The notes under the pieces: model-generated
What the model saw: only the letters and a program-made list of their open reading frames with translations
Databases searched by the model: none
What the model was told of the DNA's origin: nothing
Made by a program: the position numbers and the translations under genes
In this document: piece by piece, positions 30,980-40,215 of the stretch
Numbering within the stretch: position 1 is the first letter of the stretch
Layout of the letters: every line of letters begins with the position of its first letter
Source of the DNA: Cedecea neteri
GTDB lineage: Bacteria; Pseudomonadota; Gammaproteobacteria; Enterobacterales; Enterobacteriaceae
Direction: 5' to 3'
DNA length: 64,000 nucleotides
Assembly (NCBI RefSeq): GCF_000757825.1
Contig: NZ_CP009451.1
Coordinates: 3,844,001 to 3,908,000, forward strand

Positions 30980-31890
30980 TTTTTACGCTCGTTGCCGCTC
31001 TGGGCGATAAGTTCGCTGATCCCGGCGATGGAGCCCATCAGGCTGGAGGCATCCAGCGGCATCAGCACCACTTTGCTGTTATTGGCCGAGCCGATTTGCT
31101 GCAGCGCGTCGGTGTATTTCTGGGCGACGAAGTAGTTCACCGCCTGAATATCCCCTTTGGCGATAGCTTCGGACACCATTTGCGTGGCGCGGGCTTCCGC
31201 TTCGGCGCTACGTTCGCGGGCTTCTGCCTGAAGGAAAGCTGACTGTCGTTCCCCTTCGGCCTTCAGGATTTTCGACTGTTTCTCACCTTCGGCTTTGACG
31301 ATTTCCGCCTGGCGGATCCCTTCGGCCTCAAGAATGTAGGCGCGCTTGGTACGTTCGGCTTTCATCTGGGCGTTCATGGCATCAATCAGCTCAGCCGGCG
31401 GGCGCACGTCGCGGATTTCGATACGGGTGATTTTAATGCCCCACGGGTTGGTGGCTTCGTCCACGATGTGCAGCAGGCGGGTGTTGATGTTGTCGCGCTG
31501 GGACAGCATCTCATCCAGCTCCATTGAGCCGAGCACGGTACGAATGTTGGTCATCGTCAGGTTGATGATCGCCAGCTCGAGGTTGCTGACTTCATAGGCG
31601 GCGCGCGGGGCGTCAACTACCTGAATAAAGCACACGGCGTCAATGGAAACGTTGGCGTTATCTTTGGAAATGACTTCCTGGGAAGGGATGTCGAGCACCT
31701 GTTCCATCATGTTGATTTTGCGGCCCACGCGATCCATAAACGGCACCACAAGATTCAGGCCCGGCATCAGGGTGTTGGTATAGCGGCCAAAGCGTTCGAC
31801 GGTCCATTGAAAGCCCTGAGGCACGATTTTTACCCCGGCCGCTACAACCACTAGCGCCACGAGAATTAATACGGGGATCACGATAAGCAT
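30976..31890 (-). CDS. qmcA: SPFH-domain membrane protein QmcA
   Basis: QmcA is a stomatin/prohibitin-like (SPFH) inner-membrane protein that genetically compensates for loss of FtsH-HflKC quality control in E. coli. The 304-residue protein starts [20 protein letters not shown], a single membrane anchor. It is followed by the SPFH/Band 7 domain (about residues 25-190) and a glutamate/alanine-rich coiled coil ([20 protein letters not shown]). GGAGG precedes the ATG at 31890. ybbJ follows with overlapping codons. Confidence 0.94.
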   Translation of the reverse strand: MLIVIPVLILVALVVVAAGVKIVPQGFQWTVERFGRYTNTLMPGLNLVVPFMDRVGRKINMMEQVLDIPSQEVISKDNANVSIDAVCFIQVVDAPRAAYEVSNLELAIINLTMTNIRTVLGSMELDEMLSQRDNINTRLLHIVDEATNPWGIKITRIEIRDVRPPAELIDAMNAQMKAERTKRAYILEAEGIRQAEIVKAEGEKQSKILKAEGERQSAFLQAEARERSAEAEARATQMVSEAIAKGDIQAVNYFVAQKYTDALQQIGSANNSKVVLMPLDASSLMGSIAGISELIAQSGNERKK

Positions 31891-32133
31891 TAAAAAAACC
31901 TCCTGTTTGTTTTGCATTCAGTCTAACTGCTTAACCTGAAACATTCAGCAACAGTCCGGCGCCCGTTGAGAATTAATTGCTGCTTATCATTTAATTATTC
32001 CTAAATGGAATGATTTTCATGGAGTAAGTTCATTTCACGCATGGTGTGCGCAGGCGTAATATCGGATGCTTCGGCAGCTCGCTCTATTAGGCGGGCGGTA
32101 TTTGGCAAGAGCACTTATCCCGGTGAGGAAGCA

Positions 32134-33285
32134 ATGGGGACAATAATAGCTGAGCAGCATCGGACCAATAACAGCCATTGGCAGAAAATCGTGGAAGAAT
32201 TAATTTCACCCATGGCGATTGATATTGACGGCAACGGTCCGGCAGATATTCGGGTGAATAATCCAGACTTCTTCAAGCGAATATTACAGGAAGGTTCTCT
32301 CGGCCTGGGGGAAAGCTATATGGACGGCTGGTGGGACTGCGACCGGCTGGATATTTTATTTACCCATATTTTGCGCCACGGCCTGGACAGTAAAATGCCG
32401 AAGCATTTCTCTGACCTGCTGCGTATTGCCGGGGCCAGAGTCTTTAATTTGCAGTCCCGTAAGCGTGCCTGGATAGTCGGCAAGGAGCACTATGATATCG
32501 GCAACGATCTGTTTGCCGCGATGCTCGATCCGTATATGCAATATTCCTGCGGCTACTGGAAAGACGCCACGGATCTTGCCTCTGCCCAGCGTAATAAGCT
32601 GCACATGATCTGCGAAAAGCTGCAGCTCAAGCCGGGCATGACGCTGCTGGATATCGGCTGCGGCTGGGGCGGTCTGGCGCAGTATGCGGCGCAGGAATAC
32701 TGCGTGTCGGTGGTCGGCGTAACGATATCGGCGGAGCAGCAAAAAATGGCGCAGGATCGCTGCCGGGGCCTGGACGTCGAGATCCTGCTGCAGGATTATC
32801 GCGACCTCAACAGCAAATTTGATCGCATTGTTTCCGTGGGCATGTTCGAGCACGTCGGGCCGAAAAACTACAGCACCTATTTTGAGGTTGCTGCCCGCAA
32901 TATTAAAGACGACGGCCTGTTTCTGCTGCACACCATCGGTTCGAATGAAACGGATTTAAACGTCGATCCCTGGATCAATAAATATATTTTCCCCAACGGC
33001 TGTTTACCGTCCGTGCGCCATATTGCCAGCGCCAGTGAAAAACATTTTATTATGGAAGACTGGCACAATATCGGCGCGGATTACGACAGAACGTTGATGG
33101 CCTGGAACGATAATTTCCTCCGCTGCTGGCCTAATATTTCACGCAATTATGACGAGCGTTTTAAACGGATGTTTACCTACTATTTAAACGCCTGTGCGGG
33201 CGCATTCCGTGCGCGAAATATTCAGCTCTGGCAGGTGCTGTTCAGTCCGAATGGCGTGGACGGCGGGATCCGCGTTTACAGATAA
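32134..33285 (+). CDS. Cyclopropane-fatty-acyl-phospholipid synthase-like protein (Cfa paralogue)
   Basis: This 383-residue protein is close in length to E. coli Cfa (382). It has the SAM-binding motif TLLDIGCGWGGLAQYAAQEY near residue 170 and the Cfa core segments YDIGNDLFAAMLDPYMQYSC and SVGMFEHVGPKNY. Cfa methylates unsaturated phospholipid acyl chains to cyclopropanes at the membrane. The usual enteric cfa gene lies elsewhere, so this is probably a second copy, with substrate unproven. GAGGAAGCA precedes the ATG at 32134; an in-frame extension to 32041 has no support. It is divergent from qmcA. Confidence 0.85.
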   Translation: MGTIIAEQHRTNNSHWQKIVEELISPMAIDIDGNGPADIRVNNPDFFKRILQEGSLGLGESYMDGWWDCDRLDILFTHILRHGLDSKMPKHFSDLLRIAGARVFNLQSRKRAWIVGKEHYDIGNDLFAAMLDPYMQYSCGYWKDATDLASAQRNKLHMICEKLQLKPGMTLLDIGCGWGGLAQYAAQEYCVSVVGVTISAEQQKMAQDRCRGLDVEILLQDYRDLNSKFDRIVSVGMFEHVGPKNYSTYFEVAARNIKDDGLFLLHTIGSNETDLNVDPWINKYIFPNGCLPSVRHIASASEKHFIMEDWHNIGADYDRTLMAWNDNFLRCWPNISRNYDERFKRMFTYYLNACAGAFRARNIQLWQVLFSPNGVDGGIRVYR

Positions 33286-33287
33286 GC

Positions 33288-33316
33288 AAAAGGCCGGAAT
33301 TACCGGCCTTTTTTAG
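33288..33316. terminator. Bidirectional terminator between the cfa-like gene and cnoX
   Basis: AAAAGGCCGG and CCGGCCTTTT pair around AATTA, with Ts on the plus strand and As upstream that give Ts on the minus strand. It can end both convergent transcripts. Confidence 0.9.
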
Positions 33317-33327
33317 TTTTTAGCTAA

Positions 33328-34182
33328 TTAATACATCAGGGCGTAAATCTGACGGCGGTATTTGGACGCCAGCGCGTCGCCGGTGCCCAGCGCGGCCAGA
33401 ATTTCCATCATCATTTTACGCGCCTGGCCGTCTGCTGCGCCCAGGTCTTTTTTCAGGTGGGTATAAAGCAGCTCCAGCGCTTCTTCGTTCCGGCCGACCT
33501 GATGAAGCTGCAATGCGAGCTGGCTGGCGAGCTGGGCGTTGTCCGGCTCGTTTTGTACCTGCTGCTGCAATTGCTGAATTTCCGGCGTGTCGGCAGCCTG
33601 TTTCAGCAGTTCAATCTGGGAAATCAGCGCCTGGTAGCGCGTGTCCTGATCCTGCAGTGGAATAGTTTTCAGCACCGCTTCGGCGTCTTCGCTGCGGTTC
33701 AGGGCGATCTGCACTTCCGCCAGCAGCAGGCCAATCTCGCTGTTCTGGTCGGACAGCTGCCAGGCATCTTTCAGCAGCGGCAGCGCTTCGGCGTGTTTGC
33801 CTTCCTGCATCAGCTCCACTGCCTGCTGGGCTTTCAGCTCTTCTTCACGCGGCAGCACTTTGTCGAGCAGGGCGCGAATCGCTTCTTCCTGCTGCGGCCC
33901 CTGGAAGCCGTCCACCGGCTGACCATTCTGGAAAAGGTACACGGTAGGAATGGAGCGCAGGCCAAACTGCGAAGCCACCATCTGCTCTGCGTCGCAGTCA
34001 ACTTTGGCGAGAATAAACTGGCCGTTGTATTGGGCTGCGAGCCTGTCCAGAACCGGCGTTAACTGTTCGCAGTGCTGGCTGCGGGCAGACCAGAAATAAA
34101 ACAGCACGGGTTTAGCCACGGACTGTTCCAGCGTCTGGTGCAGGTTCGCTTCGGTAATGTTGATAATGTTTTCTGCGGACAT
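33328..34182 (-). CDS. cnoX: Chaperedoxin CnoX (YbbN)
   Basis: CnoX is a hypochlorous-acid-activated holdase with a redox-protective thioredoxin domain that hands clients to DnaK/J and GroEL. The 284-residue protein starts [20 protein letters not shown]. Its thioredoxin fold carries the atypical SARSQHC active-site region (one cysteine of the usual CxxC pair), and a C-terminal TPR region covers about residues 120-284. The ATG at 34182 matches the E. coli length. It lies 58 bases downstream of ybbO on the same strand. Confidence 0.95.
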   Translation of the reverse strand: MSAENIINITEANLHQTLEQSVAKPVLFYFWSARSQHCEQLTPVLDRLAAQYNGQFILAKVDCDAEQMVASQFGLRSIPTVYLFQNGQPVDGFQGPQQEEAIRALLDKVLPREEELKAQQAVELMQEGKHAEALPLLKDAWQLSDQNSEIGLLLAEVQIALNRSEDAEAVLKTIPLQDQDTRYQALISQIELLKQAADTPEIQQLQQQVQNEPDNAQLASQLALQLHQVGRNEEALELLYTHLKKDLGAADGQARKMMMEILAALGTGDALASKYRRQIYALMY

Positions 34183-34240
34183 GGGCGATTCTCTGTTAAA
34201 CATTTGTTTTTTACATGGGGGCTGAGGCCGGGACTTCAAC

Positions 34241-35011
34241 TCAGCTGCGTAAAATTTTGTCCATTGCGCACGCCGGCAACAGGCGGCGCAGCACGGTAAT
34301 CACGTGGGTCACCACGGTCACCGGGTAGCGCAGCTTCGGCCTTGGGCTTTCAAAGGCATGGCGCACTTTCGCCACCACCGCTTCCGGGCCGAGGGTAAAC
34401 CTTGCGGCAATGCCAGGGTTCTCTACCGGCTTGTCGCTCTGGGTTTGATTGACGTTATCGGTAAAACGGGTGCGGATCGGGCCGGGCTCAATCAGGCTGA
34501 CTTTAATCCCGCTATGGCGAAGCTCCATGCGCAGCGCGTCTGACCAGGCTTCCAGCGCATATTTACTGGCGGCATAGGCCCCGCGCCCCGGCGTGGAAAT
34601 CAGCCCCATCACCGAGCTGGTCATCACGATGCGGCCTTCGTGGTGAGGCTGCATGGCGGGCAGCAGCAGCATGGTCAACTGGTGCGTGCCGAAGAAGTTG
34701 GTGGAAAACTGCTGTTCAAGCTGTTCGCGGGAAATGGCGTTCAGCGGGCCATAAACGCCGTAACCGCCGTTATTAAACAGCCCGTACAGGCGATTGCCGG
34801 TAATTTCAATCACTTCGGCGGCGGCACGTTTGACGCTTTCCGGGTCATCAAGATCGAGCTGAACGCCGGTAAAACCGAGCTGATTCATGCGCTCTACGTC
34901 TTCCGGTTTACGGCAGGCGGCGAGAATGTTGTAGCCAAGCTTCTGTAACTCCTGCGCGCTGGCTAAGCCAATCCCGCTGGAGCAGCCTGTAATTAAAACG
35001 GATTTTTGCAT
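34241..35011 (-). CDS. ybbO: Short-chain dehydrogenase/reductase YbbO
   Basis: This 256-residue SDR-family NAD(P)-dependent oxidoreductase has the cofactor motif TGCSSGIG (residues 8-15), the NNGG stretch, and catalytic Ser plus the Y-x3-K pair ([11 protein letters not shown] near residue 150). E. coli YbbO reduces medium- and long-chain aldehydes, and activity on related substrates is likely. It lies between tesA and cnoX on the same strand, the conserved order. Confidence 0.93.
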   Translation of the reverse strand: MQKSVLITGCSSGIGLASAQELQKLGYNILAACRKPEDVERMNQLGFTGVQLDLDDPESVKRAAAEVIEITGNRLYGLFNNGGYGVYGPLNAISREQLEQQFSTNFFGTHQLTMLLLPAMQPHHEGRIVMTSSVMGLISTPGRGAYAASKYALEAWSDALRMELRHSGIKVSLIEPGPIRTRFTDNVNQTQSDKPVENPGIAARFTLGPEAVVAKVRHAFESPRPKLRYPVTVVTHVITVLRRLLPACAMDKILRS

Positions 35012-35088
35012 AACTTTACCCGAAGGGTGCCCCGATTATTTATCAGTCGTGTTTAACTATCTCGTCATGCCTGGCGCTGCTGCGCCGG

Positions 35089-35712
35089 TTATTTAGAGAG
35101 TAACGGAGTCAGCTGCGTCGCCATCCAGTCGGCGATAAACGGCTGAGCATCACGGTTAGGGTGAATGCCGTCATCCTGCATCCATTGCGGTTTCAGATAC
35201 ACCTCTTCCATAAAGAACGGAAGCAAAGGGATATCAAACTGTTTGGCAAGCTGCGGATAAATAGCGCTAAACGCCTCATTATAGCGGCGTCCGTAGTTGG
35301 CGGGCAGGCGAATTTGCATCAGCAGCGGTTGGGCATTGGCGGCCTTCACGTCGGTGATAACCTGCTTAAGGGTTTTTTCTACCTCTTGAGGCTGGAACCC
35401 ACGCAGGCCGTCGTTGCCGCCAAGCTCCACTAAAACCCAGCGAGGTTGATGCTGCTTTAACAGCGCGGGCAGGCGAGACAGGCCCTGCGCAGCGGTATCA
35501 CCGCTGATGCTCGCATTCACGACTTTTGTATTCTGCGGCTGCCATTTGGCATCCAGCAGAGCGGGCCAGGCGCTGGTGGCTGCCATACGGTAACCGGCGC
35601 TCAGGCTATCGCCTAAAATCAATAACGTGTCCGCCGCGGCGGCGCGGAAGGTCATCAAAGCCAGAAACAGGAAGGGCAAATGCCAGCGGAAAACATTGTT
35701 GAAGTTCATCAT
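35089..35712 (-). CDS. tesA: Multifunctional periplasmic acyl-CoA thioesterase I / lysophospholipase L1 TesA
   Basis: TesA is a periplasmic SGNH hydrolase with thioesterase, protease I and lysophospholipase L1 activities. The 207-residue precursor starts MMNFNNVFRWHLPFLFLALM, with a signal peptide ending around RAAAA. The SGNH blocks follow: GDSLSAGYRM with the nucleophile serine, GGNDGLRG, and the DGIHPN catalytic Asp-His near the C-terminus. Its first 33 bases overlap the divergent ybbA start, a compact arrangement that E. coli shares. Confidence 0.96.
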   Translation of the reverse strand: MMNFNNVFRWHLPFLFLALMTFRAAAADTLLILGDSLSAGYRMAATSAWPALLDAKWQPQNTKVVNASISGDTAAQGLSRLPALLKQHQPRWVLVELGGNDGLRGFQPQEVEKTLKQVITDVKAANAQPLLMQIRLPANYGRRYNEAFSAIYPQLAKQFDIPLLPFFMEEVYLKPQWMQDDGIHPNRDAQPFIADWMATQLTPLLSK

Positions 35713-36366
35713 CTTAGTAAGTCCGTGGGTCAGGGTGAACACGAGCTTTCCATCCTTACCGGAGTTGAGCTGGTTGTCAAACCGGCCGAAACCATCGCCC
35801 TGATTGGCGAGTCAGGCTCGGGCAAGTCCACGCTGCTGGCGATTCTGGCCGGGCTTGATGACGGCACGGACGGCGAAGTCCACCTTTGCGGCGAGCCGCT
35901 GCACAGCATGGATGAAGAGGCGAGGGCGGCGCTGCGCGCGCAAAACGTCGGCTTTGTGTTTCAGTCCTTTATGCTGGTGCCCACCCTGAATGCCCTCGAA
36001 AACGTAGAGCTTCCCTCGCTGCTGCGCGGTGAAAACAGCTCGGCCAGCCGGGCTCAGGCCAAAGCGCTGCTGGAGCAGTTGGGCTTAGGCAAACGCCTGG
36101 ATCACCTGCCAGCACAGCTCTCCGGCGGGGAACAGCAGCGTGTGGCGCTGGCTCGGGCGTTTAACGGCAAACCGGGCGTGCTGTTTGCCGATGAGCCTAC
36201 CGGTAATCTCGACAGGCAAACCGGCGACCGCATTGCCGACCTGCTGTTTTCCCTTAACCGCGATTTCTCCACCACGCTGATCCTCGTCACCCACGACGAG
36301 CAGCTGGCGGCACGCTGCGACCGCCGCCTGCGGCTGCGCGAAGGCAAACTGTGGGAGGAAGCATGA
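35680..36366 (+). CDS. ybbA: ABC transporter ATP-binding protein YbbA
   Basis: This 228-residue LolD/MacB-type ATPase has Walker A GESGSGKST (about residues 43-51), signature LSGGEQQRVALARAF and Walker B VLFADEPTGNLD. It pairs with the membrane protein YbbP, whose start overlaps its stop as ATGA. Its own start lies inside the divergent tesA gene. The complex is of the mechanotransmission type and its substrate is not established. Confidence 0.95.
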   Translation: MPAENIVEVHHLSKSVGQGEHELSILTGVELVVKPAETIALIGESGSGKSTLLAILAGLDDGTDGEVHLCGEPLHSMDEEARAALRAQNVGFVFQSFMLVPTLNALENVELPSLLRGENSSASRAQAKALLEQLGLGKRLDHLPAQLSGGEQQRVALARAFNGKPGVLFADEPTGNLDRQTGDRIADLLFSLNRDFSTTLILVTHDEQLAARCDRRLRLREGKLWEEA

Positions 36367-38777
36367 TAGCCCGCTGGTTCTGGCGCGAGTGGCGCTCTCC
36401 CTCGCTGCTGATTGTCTGGCTGGCGCTGAGCCTGGCGGTGGCCTGCGTGCTGGCGCTCGGCAGCATCAGCGACAGAATGGAAAAAGGCCTCAGCCAGCAA
36501 AGCCGCGAGTATATGGCGGGCGACAGGACGTTGCGTAGCGCCCGCGCCGTGCCGGATGAATGGCTGACTCAGGCGCAAAGCGATGGCTTAAAGGTCGGCA
36601 AACAGCTGAGCTTCGCCACCATGACCTTTGCCGGCGACACGCCGCAGCTGGCGGATGTGAAAGCGGTCGACGGCGTTTACCCAATGTACGGCGAGCTGGA
36701 AACTAACCCGCCGGGACTGAAACCGGAGCCGGGTACCGCGCTGCTTGCGCCGCGCCTGCTGGCTCTGCTCAACCTGAAAGTCGGCGATAACATAGATGTG
36801 GGCGATGCCACGCTGCGTATTGCCGGGCAGGTGATTCAGGAGCCGGACGCCGGGTTTAACCCGTTCCAGATTGCGCCCCGGCTGATGATGAACCTGGCCG
36901 ACGTCGAGAAAACCGGGGCAGTACAGCCCGGCAGCCGCATTAGCTGGCGCTACAAGTTTGGCGGCGACGCACAGCAATTGCAGCAGTTTGAAAACTTCCT
37001 GCTGCCGAAGCTGAAGCCGGAGCAGCGCTGGATCGGCATGGAGCAGGACGAAGGCGCGCTGGGCAAGTCGCTGGAGCGTTCTCAGCAGTTCCTGCTGCTT
37101 TCTGCCCTGCTGACGCTGCTGCTGGCCGTAGCGGCGATTGCCGTGGCGATGAGCCACTACTGCCGCAGCCGCTACGACCTGGTGGCTATTCTGAAAACGC
37201 TGGGGGCGGGCAGGGCGGCGCTGCGTAAGCTGATTATCGGCCAGTGGCTGATGGTGCTGCTGCTTTCGGCGATTGCCGGGGGCGCCGTCGGGCTGCTGTT
37301 TGAAGCCGCACTGATGCAGCTGTTGAAGCCGGTGCTGCCGGCCGCGCTGCCGCCAGCGAGCCTCTGGCCGTGGGTGTGGGCTATCGGCTCGATGGTAACA
37401 ATCTCCGTGCTGGTGGGACTGCGTCCGTACCGGTTGCTGCTGGCGACTCAGCCATTGCGCGTGCTGCGGCGTGACGCCGTGGCCAGCGTCTGGCCGCTGA
37501 AAATTTATCTGCCAGTGATAAGCGTCGTTGTGGTGCTGCTGCTGGCGTTGCTCATGGGCGGCAGTGCGCTGCTGTGGGCGGTGCTGGCGGGCACGCTGGT
37601 GCTGGCGGCGCTGTGCGGCCTCGTTGGCTGGGGCGTCCTGAAGCTGCTTAAGAAGCTGACGCTGAAAAATCTGGCCCTGCGCCTGGCGGTTAACCGCCTG
37701 CTTCGCCAGCCGTGGGCGACGCTCAGCCAGTTGGCGGCGTTCTCGCTGTCCTTTATGCTGCTGGCGCTGCTGCTAGTGCTGCGGGGCGATTTGCTGGACA
37801 GATGGCAGCAGCAGCTGCCGCCGGAAAGCCCGAACTACTTCCTGGTGAACATTGCGCCAGAGCAGGTTCAGCCGGTGAAAACCTTCCTCGCCGACCATCA
37901 GGTGATCCCGGATTCGTTTTACCCCATCGTGCGGGCGCGCATGACGGCGATTAACGGCCAGTCCACCGAGGGCAACCCGGACGAAGCGTTGAACCGCGAG
38001 CTGAATCTGACCTGGCAGAGCCAGAAGCCTGATCACAACCCGATCCTCGCGGGCAGTTGGCCGCCGAAGACCGGAGAAGTGTCGATGGACGACGGCGTGG
38101 CGAAGCGCCTGAACATTAAACTTGGCGACAGCGTGACCTTCATGGGAGATACCCAGGACTTCACCGCGAAGGTGACCAGCCTGCGCAAAGTGGACTGGGA
38201 AAGCCTGCGGCCAAACTTCTACTTTATCTTCCCACCGGGCGCGCTCGACGGGCAACCGCAGAGCTGGCTCACCAGCTTCCGCTGGGAGGGAAATAACGGC
38301 CTGCTGACCCAGCTTAACCGCGAATTCCCGACCGTCAGCCTGCTGGATATCGGGGCTATCCTGAAACAAATCGGCCAGGTGCTGGAGCAGGTCAGCCGCG
38401 CGCTGGAGGTGATGGTGGTGCTGGTGACCGCCTGCGGCCTGCTGCTGTTGCTGGCTCAGGTACAGGTTGGCATGCGCCAGCGCCATCAGGAACTGGTGGT
38501 TTACCGCACGCTGGGCGCGGGCAAAAAGCTGCTCAGAACCACGCTATGGTGCGAGTTCGCCGTGCTGGGGCTGGTGTCCGGCCTGGTTGCGGCCATCGGG
38601 GCCGAAACGGCGCTTGGCGTGCTGCAAACCCGGGTGTTCGACTTCCCGTGGGAGCCTGATTTGCGTCTGTGGATCGTGCTGCCTGTTACCGGGGCGATAT
38701 TGCTGTCGCTTTGCGGCGGCTGGCTGGGCGTTCGTTTACTGAAAGGGAAGGCGCTGTTCCGCCAGTTTGTCGTCTGA
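36363..38777 (+). CDS. ybbP: FtsX-like ABC transporter permease YbbP
   Basis: This 804-residue membrane protein has the same length as E. coli YbbP. It starts MIARWFWREWRSPSLLIVWL and has a first transmembrane helix, a large periplasmic domain, and FtsX-type helix groups near residues 240-420 and 680-790. A second periplasmic domain lies between them, the MacB/FtsX repeat layout. The ATGA overlap with ybbA indicates translational coupling. Export of an unidentified substrate or a periplasmic signalling role are both possible. Confidence 0.95.
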   Translation: MIARWFWREWRSPSLLIVWLALSLAVACVLALGSISDRMEKGLSQQSREYMAGDRTLRSARAVPDEWLTQAQSDGLKVGKQLSFATMTFAGDTPQLADVKAVDGVYPMYGELETNPPGLKPEPGTALLAPRLLALLNLKVGDNIDVGDATLRIAGQVIQEPDAGFNPFQIAPRLMMNLADVEKTGAVQPGSRISWRYKFGGDAQQLQQFENFLLPKLKPEQRWIGMEQDEGALGKSLERSQQFLLLSALLTLLLAVAAIAVAMSHYCRSRYDLVAILKTLGAGRAALRKLIIGQWLMVLLLSAIAGGAVGLLFEAALMQLLKPVLPAALPPASLWPWVWAIGSMVTISVLVGLRPYRLLLATQPLRVLRRDAVASVWPLKIYLPVISVVVVLLLALLMGGSALLWAVLAGTLVLAALCGLVGWGVLKLLKKLTLKNLALRLAVNRLLRQPWATLSQLAAFSLSFMLLALLLVLRGDLLDRWQQQLPPESPNYFLVNIAPEQVQPVKTFLADHQVIPDSFYPIVRARMTAINGQSTEGNPDEALNRELNLTWQSQKPDHNPILAGSWPPKTGEVSMDDGVAKRLNIKLGDSVTFMGDTQDFTAKVTSLRKVDWESLRPNFYFIFPPGALDGQPQSWLTSFRWEGNNGLLTQLNREFPTVSLLDIGAILKQIGQVLEQVSRALEVMVVLVTACGLLLLLAQVQVGMRQRHQELVVYRTLGAGKKLLRTTLWCEFAVLGLVSGLVAAIGAETALGVLQTRVFDFPWEPDLRLWIVLPVTGAILLSLCGGWLGVRLLKGKALFRQFVV

Positions 38778-38997
38778 GGAGGCCGGGCAGGGACGCCCGG
38801 TTACCGTTATAAAATTTGTTATATTTCGATGTTTATTGCGTCAGAACATATTTTCTGCATTTTTTGATGTTTTTTTAATATCTATTAAGAAAAGACTGAT
38901 AGATAACCGCACGAATTAATAAAAATCCCTCAGAAATCGGACTTAATAAGCGTTAATATGCCCGCGCTTATAATAAATACGGTTACTAAGGATCCAC

Positions 38998-40149
38998 ATG
39001 AAAGCAAATTTGCGCGCTTTACCATTACTGATTGGGGCCGGCCTGCTTGCAGGTATGGCGTCTTTCGCCGCTAACGCGGAAATCACCGTCCTGAAGCAGG
39101 ACCCGCAGGCCGGTAACCCACTGAGCCGCCTCAACTTCACCGTGGGCGGCAGTATTCGTCCGCAGTTCAACATGATGTCCGGCGACGGCGATAAAGGCTC
39201 TTACAAACGTAACGGCTTTGACGGCGGCACCCGTTTCCGCTTCGCGGCTGATTATTATCTGTTCGATGATATTAGCTGGATCAGCTTCTACGAGCTGGGC
39301 GTGAATATTCCGGCGGTCTTCGAGTGGGACAACCACTATGCAGACGGCGCGAACAACACCACTCGCCGTATGCTGTACACCGGCCTGAAAAGCAAAACCT
39401 GGGGTCAGCTGACCTACGGCCAGCAGAACAGCGTTTACTATGACGTGGTTGGCGCCAAAACCGATATCTGGGACTACGACATGATCGGTCAGGCTCCGGG
39501 TAACGGCATGAACGGCGACTACGACGGCTCTTACCGTTCCCGTAACATGCTGAAGTACAAAAACACCTTCGGCGATGCGGACGTTTACGCTTCTTACCTG
39601 TTTGAAGATAACGACATCCGTGCCACCACCGGCATGCGCTACAAGCGTAAAGGCGGCGGCTCTCTGGGCGTGGATTACCACATCACCAAAGACCTGACCT
39701 GGGGCACCGCATGGAACTACACCCGTGCCGATATGCGTAACCCGAACGACGGCGATAGCAAGTCTTACAACCAGAACATCTACGGGACCGCGCTGAGCTG
39801 GAAACCGGACAACTGGACGTTCAGCTTCGGCGGCGGCTGGTACCAGAACTTCCTGACCACCAAGCTGAAAGACGTCAACAACTACTTCTCCGGCGACGCG
39901 TGGGGCATCGAGTACTTTGCCGGTTACACCATCCCGGTGGGTCAGTACGCGCTGAAATCCGTACAGCCATACTTCATGGGTGACCGTCTGCAATACGTGA
40001 CCGGCCGCAGCTACCAGCGCATCGACAACGGTGTGGGCGTGAGCTTCAAGCTGGATTACGGCTTCCAGGTGGACTACGAGCACGTCTTCACCTCCAGCAC
40101 CGACAACCTGGGCGACATGAACCTGGTTCGTCTGCGCTACGACTTCTAA
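38998..40149 (+). CDS. Outer-membrane porin of the general Gram-negative type
   Basis: This 383-residue precursor starts MKANLRALPLLIGAGLLAGM, with signal cleavage likely after NAE or ANA near residue 27. The mature protein is rich in alternating aromatic/polar strands and contains the porin-like segment WGQLTYGQQNSVYYDVVGAK, and it ends LRYDF with a C-terminal phenylalanine, the Bam-recognition signature. About sixteen beta-strands could be fitted, but the exact porin subfamily and its solutes are not recognised. It has its own 220-base AT-rich upstream region and a terminator-like hairpin after it. It is not part of the E. coli ybbP neighbourhood. Confidence 0.8.
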   Translation: MKANLRALPLLIGAGLLAGMASFAANAEITVLKQDPQAGNPLSRLNFTVGGSIRPQFNMMSGDGDKGSYKRNGFDGGTRFRFAADYYLFDDISWISFYELGVNIPAVFEWDNHYADGANNTTRRMLYTGLKSKTWGQLTYGQQNSVYYDVVGAKTDIWDYDMIGQAPGNGMNGDYDGSYRSRNMLKYKNTFGDADVYASYLFEDNDIRATTGMRYKRKGGGSLGVDYHITKDLTWGTAWNYTRADMRNPNDGDSKSYNQNIYGTALSWKPDNWTFSFGGGWYQNFLTTKLKDVNNYFSGDAWGIEYFAGYTIPVGQYALKSVQPYFMGDRLQYVTGRSYQRIDNGVGVSFKLDYGFQVDYEHVFTSSTDNLGDMNLVRLRYDF

Positions 40150-40156
40150 TCGTGCC

Positions 40157-40182
40157 TCTGGCGGGTGGCAGCGCTGCTGCCC
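40157..40182 (+). terminator. Hairpin after the porin gene
   Basis: GGCGGG and CCCGCC enclose a second arm pair GCAGC/GCTGC, forming a two-part stem just after the stop codon. Only a weak T-run follows. It sits between the convergent porin and AraC-type genes. Confidence 0.5.
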
Positions 40183-40215
40183 GCCTCATTTAGCGTTTCC
40201 TGCCTAATTTTTTAC

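Noticed and set aside
39025..40083. 352-residue open frame antisense to the porin gene
   Set aside because: Its Val/His/Ala-rich composition reflects the antisense of codon-biased porin DNA. No recognisable domain or start signal was found.
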